The position numbers and the translations under genes are program-made. From positions 3,038,001 through 3,102,000 of the forward strand of contig OY969917.1 in the NCBI GenBank assembly GCA_963704565.1: a DNA stretch of 64,000 nucleotides. The letters are read 5' to 3'. A model generated the notes under the pieces. The model was given only the letters and a program-made list of their open reading frames with translations. It had not been told where the DNA came from and did not search any database. The first letter of the stretch is position 1; the number at the start of each line of letters is the position of its first letter. The DNA is from Rhodoblastus sp963704565 (lineage in GTDB: Bacteria; Pseudomonadota; Alphaproteobacteria; Rhizobiales; Beijerinckiaceae). Below, piece by piece: positions 37,321 through 46,321 of this stretch.

Positions 37321-37894
37321 GTGAAAAGCACCCCGACGAGGGGAGTGAAACAGTTCCTGAAACCGGATGCCTACAAACAGTAGGAGGGCGAAAGCCTGAC
37401 TGCGTACCTTTTGTATAATGGGTCAGCGACTTATTGTTGCGAGCAAGCTTAAGCCGATAGGTGTAGGCGCAGCGAAAGCGAGTCTGAACAGGGCGTTCAG
37501 TTCGTAGCAATAGACCCGAAACCCGGTGATCTAGCCATGAGCAGGTTGAAGGTGCGGTAACACGCACTGGAGGACCGAACGGGTGCCTGTTGAAAAAGGC
37601 TCCGATGACTTGTGGTTAGGGGTGAAAGGCCAACCAAACCGGGAAATAGCTGGTTCTCCGCGAAATCTATTTAGGTAGAGCCTCGCGTTTATGCCCCAGG
37701 GGGTAGAGCACTGGATGGGCTAGGGGGTCCCACAGACTTACCAAACCTAACCAAACTCCGAATACCTGGGAGTCTTGCGCGGGAGACACACGGCGGGTGC
37801 TAACGTCCGTCGTGAAGAGGGAAACAACCCAGACCAACAGCTAAGGCCCCCAATTCGTGGCTAAGTGGGAAAGGATGTGGAAATCCCAAAACAA

Positions 37895-37925
<31 letters not shown>

Positions 37926-38601
37926 TAAAGAAAGCGTAACAGCTCACTGGTCTAAACAAGGGTTTCCGCGCCGAAGATGTACCGGGGCTCAAGCCACGAG
38001 CCGAAGCTTTGGACTCGAGCAATCGAGTGGTAGCGGAGCGTTCCGTAAGCCGACGAAGGAAGACCCGTGAGGGCTTCTGGAGGTATCGGAAGTGAGAATG
38101 CTGACATGAGTAACGACAAACAGTGTGAAAGACACTGTCGCCGAAAGTCCAAGGGTTCCTGCGTAAAGTTAATCTCCGCAGGGTTAGCCGGCCCCTAAGG
38201 CGAGGCCGAAAGGCGTAGTCGATGGGAACCACGTTAATATTCGTGGGCCAGCAGGTGGTGACGGATCTCGTAAATTGTGAGCCCTTACTGGATTGGGCTT
38301 GCCGTGAAGAGGTTCCAGGAAATAGCCCCTGCATCAGACCGTACCCGAAACCGACACAGGTGGACTGGTAGAGTATACCAAGGCGCTTGAGAGAATGACG
38401 TTGAAGGAACTCGGCAATTTACCTCCGTAACTTCGGGATAAGGAGGCCCATGGCAGGCGCAAGCTTGTTGTGGGGGCACAGACCAGGGGGTGGCAACTGT
38501 TTAACAAAAACACAGGGCTCTGCGAAATCGCAAGATGACGTATAGGGTCTGACGCCTGCCCGGTGCCGGAAGGTTAAGAGGAGGAGTGCAAGCTCTGAAT
38601 T

Positions 38602-38695
<94 letters not shown>

Positions 38696-38946
38696 CTTCC
38701 CCGCTGTCTCCAACGTCAGCTCAGTGAAATTGAATTCCCCGTGAAGATGCGGGGTTCCTGCGGTCAGACGGAAAGACCCCGTGCACCTTTACTGTAACTT
38801 TGCGCTGGCATTCGTGTCGGCATGTGTAGGATAGGTGGTAGACGTTGAAACCTGGGCGCCAGCTCGGGTGGAGTCACCCTTGAAATACCACCCTTATCGA
38901 CATGGATGTCTAACCGTGCTCCGTCATCCGGAGCCGGGACAGCGCA

Positions 38947-38978
<32 letters not shown>

Positions 38979-39143
38979 CAAAGAGTAACGGAGGCGCGCG
39001 ATGGTGGGCTCAGACCGGTCGGAAATCGGTCGTTGAGTGCAATGGCATAAGCCTGCCTGACTGCGAGACTGACAAGTCGAGCAGAGACGAAAGTCGGTCA
39101 TAGTGATCCGGTGGTTCCTCGTGGAAGGGCCATCGCTCAACGA

Positions 39144-39174
<31 letters not shown>

Positions 39175-39203
39175 AACTCCCAAGAGTCCATATCGACGGA
39201 GTT

Positions 39204-39330
<127 letters not shown>

Positions 39331-39704
39331 TGCCGTGGGTGTAGGAGTATTGAGAGGATTTGCCCCTAGTACGAGAGGACCGGGGTGAACGTACCTCTGG
39401 TGGACCTGTTGTGGCGCCAGCCGCAGTGCAGGGTAGCTATGTACGGAAGGGATAACCGCTGAATGCATCTAAGCGGGAAACCCGCCTCAAAACTAGTGCT
39501 CCCTGAAGAGCCGTGGAAGACGACCACGTCGATAGGCCGGGTGTGGAAGCGCAGCAATGTGTGCAGCTTACCGGTACTAATAGCTCGTTCGGCTTGATCG
39601 CTCTCATTAATCAACGTCCATCAATCTGGACTACGATCAAAAACCATCTCTTGCTTCGAGCCTTCCTCACGCTCATCGACCAGATGAGCGAAAAGAAGGG
39701 CTTC

Positions 39705-39856
39705 ATTGTTTGTCTTTCGCCGGCCTGGTGGCTCTTGCGAAGTGGCCAGACCCAATTCCATCCCGAACTCGGCCGTCAAACGCTTCAGCGCCAATGGTAC
39801 TTTGTCTCAAGACACGGGAGAGTAGGTCGCCGCCAGGCCTGCCAAAGACAAACAAT
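39705..39856 (+). other. 5S rRNA processing stalk
   Basis: ATTGTTTGTCTTT (39705-39717) and AAAGACAAACAAT (39844-39856) are perfectly complementary 13-mers flanking 5S. They would form the precursor stem cut during 5S maturation. A further hairpin CGCTCATC-N5-GATGAGCG (39670-39690) lies in the 23S-5S spacer. Confidence 0.75.
39722..39839 (+). rRNA. 5S ribosomal RNA
   Basis: About 118 nt with terminal stem GGCCTGG/CCAGGCC, the loop segment CCCATTCCATCCCGAAC-like (CCAATTCCATCCCGAACTC) and the TGGTACT and GGGAGAGTAGG motifs. Ends are approximate. Confidence 0.95.
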
Positions 39857-39880
39857 AGCCTCCTCACAAAACAAAAACAC

Positions 39881-39911
39881 GAACAGCGGCCTATCAACCA
39901 GGCCGCTGTTC
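39881..39911 (+). other. Strong hairpin between 5S and tRNA-fMet
   Basis: A perfect 12-bp stem, GAACAGCGGCCT / AGGCCGCTGTTC, with a 7-nt loop and no following T-run. It is more likely a processing signal than a terminator. Confidence 0.6.
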
Positions 39912-39934
39912 GCGCTTCCAACACAACCCTTCAC

Positions 39935-40011
<77 letters not shown>

Positions 40012-40022
40012 CATTCGAACGA

Positions 40023-40060
40023 AAAAAGCCCAAGGATATCAACCATCCTTGGGCTTTTTT
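40023..40060 (+). terminator. Rho-independent terminator of the rRNA operon
   Basis: A long stem, GCCCAAGGAT / ATCCTTGGGC with AAAAA/TTTTT extension and an 8-nt loop, ends in a T-run 12 bp after tRNA-fMet. Confidence 0.92.
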
Positions 40061-40073
40061 GGTTTTAATTCCG

Positions 40074-40616
40074 CTATTTTCCGAAATCATTGCCGCTGAC
40101 CTTGCCCGCAACTTTTATCCAGTTTTGAGTTCGCTCTGGCGGTTGGATTTGCCCTGTTGAGCGGTGTGAGCCGGCGCGGGGCGCGGGATTTTCGACGCCC
40201 ATGGCCCGCATCAGGGCGGCGCGGGCGAAGGCCAGCAATTCCTCCGAGCAATGCGTCGCGCGCTCCAGCACGCGCATCAGGAAGCGGAAGCGGGCGGCGT
40301 CGAGCCGCGCGTCTTCGCCGCCAAGCCAACGGATCAACTGGCGCGCGTCCTCGTCGCGCACGTCGGCGCGCGCATGAATGTCGACGAACCAGCCGCTCAG
40401 GTTTTCCGCGAAATATTCCGGCCATTGCCGGCAAGCCGGAAAGCCGCCGCGCGCCAGGGCGAGCAGGGCCTGCGCTTCCCCGAAGCTCAGCTCGGCGTCG
40501 CCGGAGCGGGCGCGTTCCAGGGCCGCAATGTCTTCGGCCAAAATCTCCCGACGAAGCGCCATCAATTCGCAGAGCCGCAGCACGTTTTCGGCGTCGCGTT
40601 TTTTTGTGGAAGCCAT
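40074..40616 (-). CDS. Hypothetical protein, helical, 180 residues
   Basis: I do not recognise this gene. The protein is mostly helical with many charged residues (MASTKKRDAENVLRLCELM...), has no signal peptide, membrane segment or catalytic motif, and has a Pro-rich polar C-terminus. FARGGFPACRQWPEYFAENL-like aromatic clusters are the only distinctive part. It converges with the rRNA operon, 13 bp from its terminator. The ATG at 40616 is clear and coding bias looks like its neighbours. Confidence 0.65.
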   Translation of the reverse strand: MASTKKRDAENVLRLCELMALRREILAEDIAALERARSGDAELSFGEAQALLALARGGFPACRQWPEYFAENLSGWFVDIHARADVRDEDARQLIRWLGGEDARLDAARFRFLMRVLERATHCSEELLAFARAALMRAMGVENPAPRAGSHRSTGQIQPPERTQNWIKVAGKVSGNDFGK

Positions 40617-40725
40617 GTCGCCCTCGTCCCAAGCCGGGCCGACGCTAGGTCCGGTTTGATTGACAAAACGCTAATGGCCAAGACGTTCCGGCGGGCATGG
40701 TTAACCGGCGTTAACGCCCGCGCCG

Positions 40726-41214
40726 CTATGACGTGAAAGTTTCGAGTTTGAGGAAAAACTCGCGATAATCGATATATTGCGTGCCGTCGCAGGAAAAGGA
40801 CAGGTTGATCATGCCGTTGATCAGATTGACGGCGGCGTTGCGCAGATAGACGGTCTGGTCGGTCAGGCGCAGGCGTTTGAATTCTTCGAGCAGCCGCGCG
40901 ACATGATCGTCGTCGATGACGGAAACGCGGCCGGCATGGTCGGAATCGGCGAAACGCTCGACGAAACCGTCCTGCAACACTTCCTCGCGCACGAATTTTT
41001 CATAGCAGAACGGATCGCGCGCGAACCAGCAGGTGAGCTGGTTCGACGAATAATAAATCTTGGCGTGAAAGACGCCCTTGCGCGCGAGCAATTGCCGCAC
41101 AATTCCGTGCATGCGATCGATTGAGGCGTCGAACAGGCTTTCGACGCGAGTCTGATTGAACAATTGCGCCCGGATCGAGGGATCGCCCTTGATCTGCAAC
41201 CATTTTTCCAACAT
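40726..41214 (-). CDS. Hypothetical protein, 162 residues
   Basis: No family recognised. The soluble alpha/beta protein starts MLEKWLQIKGDPSIRAQLFN and contains LLARKGVFHAKIYYSSNQLTCWFARDP-like sequence and ends near CDGTQYIDYREFF. No nucleotide-binding or metal motif is evident. The ATG at 41214 is preferred over an upstream GC-rich extension. It lies about 100 bp downstream of prpE on the same strand and could be cotranscribed. Confidence 0.65.
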   Translation of the reverse strand: MLEKWLQIKGDPSIRAQLFNQTRVESLFDASIDRMHGIVRQLLARKGVFHAKIYYSSNQLTCWFARDPFCYEKFVREEVLQDGFVERFADSDHAGRVSVIDDDHVARLLEEFKRLRLTDQTVYLRNAAVNLINGMINLSFSCDGTQYIDYREFFLKLETFTS

Positions 41215-41315
41215 CGCCGCGCCCCTCCGCGCCCTCATCGACCGCGCCCCCCGCCAAAAGCCGGCGAAGCAGGCCATTCGGGCGTGGCGCTCTGGGCGCG
41301 GAAGATCGTTCGCCG

Positions 41316-43217
41316 TCAGAAACCCTTGGATTGCAGGGCGGCCATGATTTCGTCCATGATGGATGGGTCGTCAATGGTCGCGGGCATGGTCCAGGGGTCG
41401 TGATCGGCGATTTTTTTCATCGTGCCGCGCAAGATCTTGCCGGAGCGCGTCTTGGGCAGCCGATTGACGGTGATCGCGATCTTGAAGGCGGCGACTGGCC
41501 CGATCCTGTCGCGCACCAGCTTGACCAGTTCCTTCTCGATGTCCATCGGCGAGCGGCTTACGCCCGATTTCAGCACCACGAAGCCGCAGGGCTGCTCGCC
41601 CTTCAACTCGTCCTTGACGCCGATCACCGCGCATTCCGCGACATCGGGATGCGAGGCCAGCACCTCCTCCATGCCGCCGGTCGAGAGCCGATGTCCGGCG
41701 ACGTTGATGATGTCGTCGGTGCGGCCCATGACGTAGAGATAGCCGTCCTCGTCGACGAAGCCGGCGTCGGAGGTCTTGTAGAAGCCGGGGAATTCCGTGA
41801 GATAGCCCTCTTTCATCCGCTCGTCCTGTTGCCACAGGGTGGGCAGGCAGCCGGGTGGCAGTGGCAGTTTCACCACGATCGAGCCCATCTTGTTGACCCC
41901 GACCTCGTGCGAGGCTTCGTCCACGATGCGCACGTCATAGCCGGGCATGGCCACGGTCGGCGAGCCGCGCTTGACCGGCAGCATGCCGAGGCCGATCGGA
42001 TTGCCGGCGATGCCCCAAGCGGTTTCGGTCTGCCACCAATGGTCGATGACCGGGACGTTGAGCACCTGTTCCGCCCAGGCGACGGTCTCCGGGTCGGCGC
42101 GTTCGCCGGCGAGGAACAGGGTGCGGAAGCTCTTCAGATTGTATTTCTTCACATGTTCGGCGTTCGGATCTTCCTTGCGCACGGCGCGGAAGGCGGTCGG
42201 CGCGGTGAACAGCGCCGAGATCTTGTATTCCTCGATCATCCGCCAGAAGGCGCCGGCGTCGGGCGTGCCGACCGGCTTGCCCTCATAGACCACGGTGGTC
42301 GCGCCATGGAGCAGCTGGGCGTAGATGATATAGGAATGGCCGACCACCCAGCCGACGTCGGAGGCCGCCCAAAACACCTCGCCCGGCTTGATGTCGTAAA
42401 GGTATTTCATCGTCCAGCACATGGCCACCGCATGGCCGCCATTGTCGCGCACCACGCCCTTGGGAATGCCGGTGGTGCCGGACGTATAGAGGATATAGAG
42501 CGGATCGGTCGCCGCCATTTCCACCGGCTCGACGGTGCGGCGCTCGGCCAGCGCCGCGACGACCAGGTCTCCCCAGTCGAAGTCGCGGCCGCCGATCATC
42601 GCGGCCTTTTCCTGCGGACGCTGGAGCAGCAAGACCTTTTCCGGCTTGACTGCGGCCATGTCGATCGCTTCGTCGAGCAAGGGCTTGTATTTGACGACGC
42701 GGTTGGGCTCGACGCCGCAGGAGGCGGTGAGGATGACCTTGGGCTCGGAATCGTTAATGCGGGTCGCGAGTTCTTTCGAGGCGAAGCCGCCGAAGACCAC
42801 GGAATGAATGGCGCCGATGCGGGCGCAGGCCAGCACGCCGATCACGGCCTCGGGGATCATCGGCATATAGGCCAGCACGCGGTCGCCCTTGGTCACGCCG
42901 AAATCCTTGAGCACCGAGGCGACCGCGTTCACCTCGGCGAGCAATTGCGCGTAGGTGTAGGTCCGCTTCATGCCGGTGACCGGGCTGTCGTAGATCAGCG
43001 CGGCCTGTTCGCCGCAGCCGTTCTTCACATGGCGGTCGAGCGCGTTGTAGCAGGTGTTGAGCGTCCCATCGGGGAACCAGCGGCCATAGACGCCCATGTC
43101 GGGGTCGAAGACCTTCTGCGGCGGCTTGATCCAGTCGACGGCCTTGGCCGCCTCGGCCCAGAAGGCGAGCGGATCCTTTTGCCAGGACTGATAGACTTCG
43201 TGATAGCGGCTCGCCAT
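41316..43217 (-). CDS. prpE: Propionyl-CoA synthetase
   Basis: An AMP-forming acyl-CoA synthetase of 633 residues in the acetyl/propionyl-CoA synthetase family. The AMP-binding P-loop is ILYTSGTTGIPKGVVRD and the C-terminal acetylation-target Lys is in LPKTRSGKILRGTMKKI. The N-terminus (YHEVYQSWQKDPLAFWAEAA) and VVFGGFASKEL fit PrpE rather than Acs. It would activate propionate for central metabolism or polyhydroxyalkanoate precursors; specificity is inferred. The ATG is at 43217. Confidence 0.88.
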   Translation of the reverse strand: MASRYHEVYQSWQKDPLAFWAEAAKAVDWIKPPQKVFDPDMGVYGRWFPDGTLNTCYNALDRHVKNGCGEQAALIYDSPVTGMKRTYTYAQLLAEVNAVASVLKDFGVTKGDRVLAYMPMIPEAVIGVLACARIGAIHSVVFGGFASKELATRINDSEPKVILTASCGVEPNRVVKYKPLLDEAIDMAAVKPEKVLLLQRPQEKAAMIGGRDFDWGDLVVAALAERRTVEPVEMAATDPLYILYTSGTTGIPKGVVRDNGGHAVAMCWTMKYLYDIKPGEVFWAASDVGWVVGHSYIIYAQLLHGATTVVYEGKPVGTPDAGAFWRMIEEYKISALFTAPTAFRAVRKEDPNAEHVKKYNLKSFRTLFLAGERADPETVAWAEQVLNVPVIDHWWQTETAWGIAGNPIGLGMLPVKRGSPTVAMPGYDVRIVDEASHEVGVNKMGSIVVKLPLPPGCLPTLWQQDERMKEGYLTEFPGFYKTSDAGFVDEDGYLYVMGRTDDIINVAGHRLSTGGMEEVLASHPDVAECAVIGVKDELKGEQPCGFVVLKSGVSRSPMDIEKELVKLVRDRIGPVAAFKIAITVNRLPKTRSGKILRGTMKKIADHDPWTMPATIDDPSIMDEIMAALQSKGF

Positions 43218-43512
43218 GTTTCCCCCTCGTTGTCGTTCTTGCCCGCGACGCGCGGCGAATTTTGGCGAAAGTGCGCCGGAACGGGCGGAGAGTCCATAAT
43301 CGGGCGGTCAATCCTTCGACTAATGCCCCGCCGTTTCGACCCTGCGCATTTTGTCGCGGGCGTCATTTTTCGGGAACGGCAACGTCTTTTTAAGCAAGTT
43401 GGGCGAGCTTGCGGCAGTCCCGCGCGCCGGATTTCGTTTCCGGCGAAAGCGGGCTAAAGTCAGCGCCGAACGCGCTTTCTTCCCTGTCTGATTCGCCATT
43501 TGGAACCCGCCC

Positions 43513-44175
43513 ATGAACATTCTCGCGCTCGATTCGCTCGATCTCGCCGCTCTCGTGGCTTCGCGCGTGTGCCATGACGTCATCAGCCCGGTGGGCGCCA
43601 TCGTCAACGGGCTTGAGGTGCTGGAGGAGGACAAGGACGAGGGCATGCGCGAATTCGCGCTCGACCTGATCCGCAAAAGCGCCAAGGCGGCCTCGGCCCG
43701 GTTGCAGTTCTGCCGCCTCGCTTTCGGCGCCGCCGGCTCGGCGGGCGCGGCGATCGACACCGGCGACGCGGAAAAGGTCGCGCGCGGCCTGTTCGCCGAC
43801 GACCGCACGCAATTGAACTGGACCGCGCCGCGCGTTTTCATGGCGAAAAACAAGGTCAAGCTGGCTCTGAACCTGTGCCTGATCGCCGCCGCCTGCATTC
43901 CGCGCGGCGGGGTGATGAATGTCACGATCGACGGCGAGGGTGACGACGCCCGCATGAGCGTGTCGGTGAAAGGCCCCAATCTCAAGCTCGCCAGCCATGT
44001 CGCCGACCTGCTCGAAGGCCGCTCGGAAAGCGGCACGGTGGACGCCCACGGCATCCAGCCTTTCTTCACCGGCATGGTCGCGCGCTCCTGCGGCATGGCG
44101 GTGCAGGTGACGGCGACCAGCGAGGAAGTGATCCTGACGGCGGCGCCCGAGGCCAATGCGAAAGAGGTCGCGTGA
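43513..44175 (+). CDS. chpT: Histidine phosphotransferase ChpT
   Basis: ChpT carries phosphate from the hybrid kinase CckA to CtrA and CpdR, controlling the alphaproteobacterial cell cycle. The 220-residue protein has the phospho-accepting His in SRVCHDVISPVGAIVNGLEV (about residue 21) and a C-terminal degenerate HATPase-like domain. It matches the family in length and layout. The ATG is at 43513. The 295 bp upstream, shared with prpE, contains no other gene. Confidence 0.93.
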   Translation: MNILALDSLDLAALVASRVCHDVISPVGAIVNGLEVLEEDKDEGMREFALDLIRKSAKAASARLQFCRLAFGAAGSAGAAIDTGDAEKVARGLFADDRTQLNWTAPRVFMAKNKVKLALNLCLIAAACIPRGGVMNVTIDGEGDDARMSVSVKGPNLKLASHVADLLEGRSESGTVDAHGIQPFFTGMVARSCGMAVQVTATSEEVILTAAPEANAKEVA

Positions 44176-44203
44176 AACTTTCACAAAAGCCGGCCGCCGC
44201 GCC

Positions 44204-44231
44204 TTGCTTTGGCGATCCAGCCGGCTATAAA
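44204..44231 (+). promoter_or_regulatory. Putative promoter of tRNA-Ser
   Basis: TTGCTT (44204-44209) and TATAAA (44226-44231) with 16-nt spacing, about 50 bp upstream of the tRNA. Confidence 0.55.
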
Positions 44232-44281
44232 GGCGCCTGATTTCGCCCGGCGCCAGGACTCTGAGACTGCGCCGGGACGAC

Positions 44282-44371
44282 GGAGGGGTGGCCGAGTGGT
44301 TGAAGGCGCACGCCTGGAAAGTGTGTATACGGGAAACCGTATCGCGGGTTCGAATCCCGCTCCCTCCGCCA
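44282..44371 (+). tRNA. tRNA-Ser (GGA)
   Basis: A 90-nt type II tRNA with a long variable arm (GTATACGGGAAACCGTAT), anticodon loop CTGGAAA (GGA), GGAGGGG/TCCCTCC acceptor, discriminator G and encoded CCA. It sits at the left edge of the lipid gene cluster. Confidence 0.96.
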
Positions 44372-44533
44372 TATAGGTCATACGCCGAAAATATACATTG
44401 AATCAGCGGCTTATGAAGGAGCGTTCGGCGTGACGCCCTTCACGCGGCGTAAGTGCGCTATTACGCCTTGAACGATCAGGTCGCCATGGTGGCCTGATTT
44501 AAACGAAAACGCCTTCGGCAAACCCGGTGCGGT

Positions 44534-46195
44534 TCAAATTTCGCGCAAGGCGCGGCGCAAGATTTTTCCGACATTGGTTTTTGGCAGCTCGCGACGGAAT
44601 TCGACGTGGCGCGGAATCTTGTAGCCGACGAGATGCAGACGGCAATGGGCGATCAGTTCTTTCTCCGTCAGCGTCTCGTCCTTCCTGACCACCACGATCT
44701 TCACCGCCTCGCCCGAGGCGCGATCGGGCACGCCGATCGCTCCGACCTCGAGGACGCTCGCATGCATCGCGACGACCTCCTCGATTTCATTGGGATAGAC
44801 GTTGAATCCCGAGACGATGATGACGTCCTTCTTGCGATCGACGATGCGCACGAAGCCTTTCTCGTCGACGACGGCGATGTCGCCGGTGCGCAGGAAGCCG
44901 TCCGGCGTGAGGACTTCGGCCGTTTCATCGGGCCGGCGCCAATAGCCGCGCATCACCTGCGGGCCCTTGATGCACAATTCCCCCTCCGCGCCGATCGGCA
45001 ATTCCTCTCCGTCGTCGTCTCGGATCGAAATATCGGTTTGCGGCATCGGCAGGCCAATGGCGCCGTTATAGGCGTCGAGATCGAGCGGGTTGAGGATCGC
45101 GCCGGGCGAAGTCTCGGTCAGTCCATAGCCCTCGACCAAAGTTCTGCCGGTGACTTCGCGCCATTTCGCGGCAACGGCCTTATGCAGCGCCATGCCGCCG
45201 GCAACGCAAACCTTCAACCCGCTGAAATCGAGGCGCCGGAAATCAGCGTTGTTCAGAAGGGCGTTAAACAGGGTGTTGACGCCGATGATCACGGAAAACC
45301 TTTGTTTCGACAGCGCCTTGACGAAATTCGGAATGTCGCGCGGGTTGGCGATCAGGAGATTGGCCGCGCCGATCCGCACGAACAGCAGGCAGCTCACCGT
45401 CAACGCGAAAATATGATAGAGCGGCAAGGCGGTGACGATGGTTTCGCGCCCGTCGTCGAGGAACGGGTGGACCCAGGCATAGCCCTGCTGGACATTGGCG
45501 ACCATGTTGCCGTGGGTCAGCTCGACGCCTTTGGGAACGCCCGTCGTGCCGCCGGTATATTGCAGGAAGGCGAGGTCGTCGGGCCCCAGATCAACCCGCT
45601 GCAAAGGAGACGTCGCGCCGAGGCGCAGGGCGTGATTGAAGCCAATCGCGCCGGGAATGTCGCAGCGGGGCGCGAGTTTCTTCACGTAGCGGATCACCAA
45701 ATTCGCCAGCGCGCCGCGCGTGTGGCCAAGCAAGTCGCCGACCCGCGCCACGATGACCTGACGCAGGGATGTCCTCGGCGCGACCTGCGCGACCGTCGCG
45801 GCGAAATTTTCCAGCACGACGATCGCTTCGGCTCCCGAATCCTTCAGCTGTTGTTCGAGTTCGCGCGGCGTGTAGAGCGGGTTGCAATTGACGATGACAT
45901 AGCCGGCGCGCAGGGCGCCGAACAAGGCGACCGGATATTGAAGCAGGTTGGGCAGCATCAGCGCGACGCGCGCGCCGCGCGGCAGCCGCGCCACATTTTG
46001 CAGATAGGAGCCGAAGCGCCCGGCGAGCGCGTCGAGCCGCGCATAAGTCACGTGCGCGCCCATGCTGATGAAGGCCGTTTCATTGCCGAAGCGGGCGACG
46101 GCGTCCTCGAACACATCGACGAGCGAGGGAAAGGCGCGGACGTCCACATTGGCGTCGACGCCCTCAGGATATTGCGAGAGCCAGATCCTCTCCAT
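44534..46195 (-). CDS. fadD: Long-chain fatty acid CoA ligase
   Basis: A 553-residue AMP-forming acyl-CoA ligase. The P-loop is LQYTGGTTGVPKGVELTHGN, the adenylate motif GYGLTETSPG, the hinge RKKDVIIVSGFNVYPNEIE and the C-terminal Lys is in LPKTNVGKILRR. These are FadD-type features, so it activates fatty acids at the membrane. It lies 126 bp downstream of the acyl-CoA reductase-like gene on the same strand, which fits a supply of acyl-CoA for reduction and esterification. The ATG is at 46195. Confidence 0.92.
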   Translation of the reverse strand: MERIWLSQYPEGVDANVDVRAFPSLVDVFEDAVARFGNETAFISMGAHVTYARLDALAGRFGSYLQNVARLPRGARVALMLPNLLQYPVALFGALRAGYVIVNCNPLYTPRELEQQLKDSGAEAIVVLENFAATVAQVAPRTSLRQVIVARVGDLLGHTRGALANLVIRYVKKLAPRCDIPGAIGFNHALRLGATSPLQRVDLGPDDLAFLQYTGGTTGVPKGVELTHGNMVANVQQGYAWVHPFLDDGRETIVTALPLYHIFALTVSCLLFVRIGAANLLIANPRDIPNFVKALSKQRFSVIIGVNTLFNALLNNADFRRLDFSGLKVCVAGGMALHKAVAAKWREVTGRTLVEGYGLTETSPGAILNPLDLDAYNGAIGLPMPQTDISIRDDDGEELPIGAEGELCIKGPQVMRGYWRRPDETAEVLTPDGFLRTGDIAVVDEKGFVRIVDRKKDVIIVSGFNVYPNEIEEVVAMHASVLEVGAIGVPDRASGEAVKIVVVRKDETLTEKELIAHCRLHLVGYKIPRHVEFRRELPKTNVGKILRRALREI

Positions 46196-46321
46196 GCCAA
46201 GCCTCCCATTTCTTGTTTCTTGTCATTGCGTTCTTATAACCGGCATTTTTCACACGGGGCCGTCCTGCGCCAGCTCAAGGCGCCGACAGGGCAGGAGAAG
46301 GACGCAGGCCGATGCGGCGCG

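Noticed and set aside
44475..44500. Hairpin ATCAGG-N12-CCTGAT between tRNA-Ser and fadD as a terminator
   Set aside because: The stem is short and the T-run is only three bases on the plus strand and absent on the minus strand.
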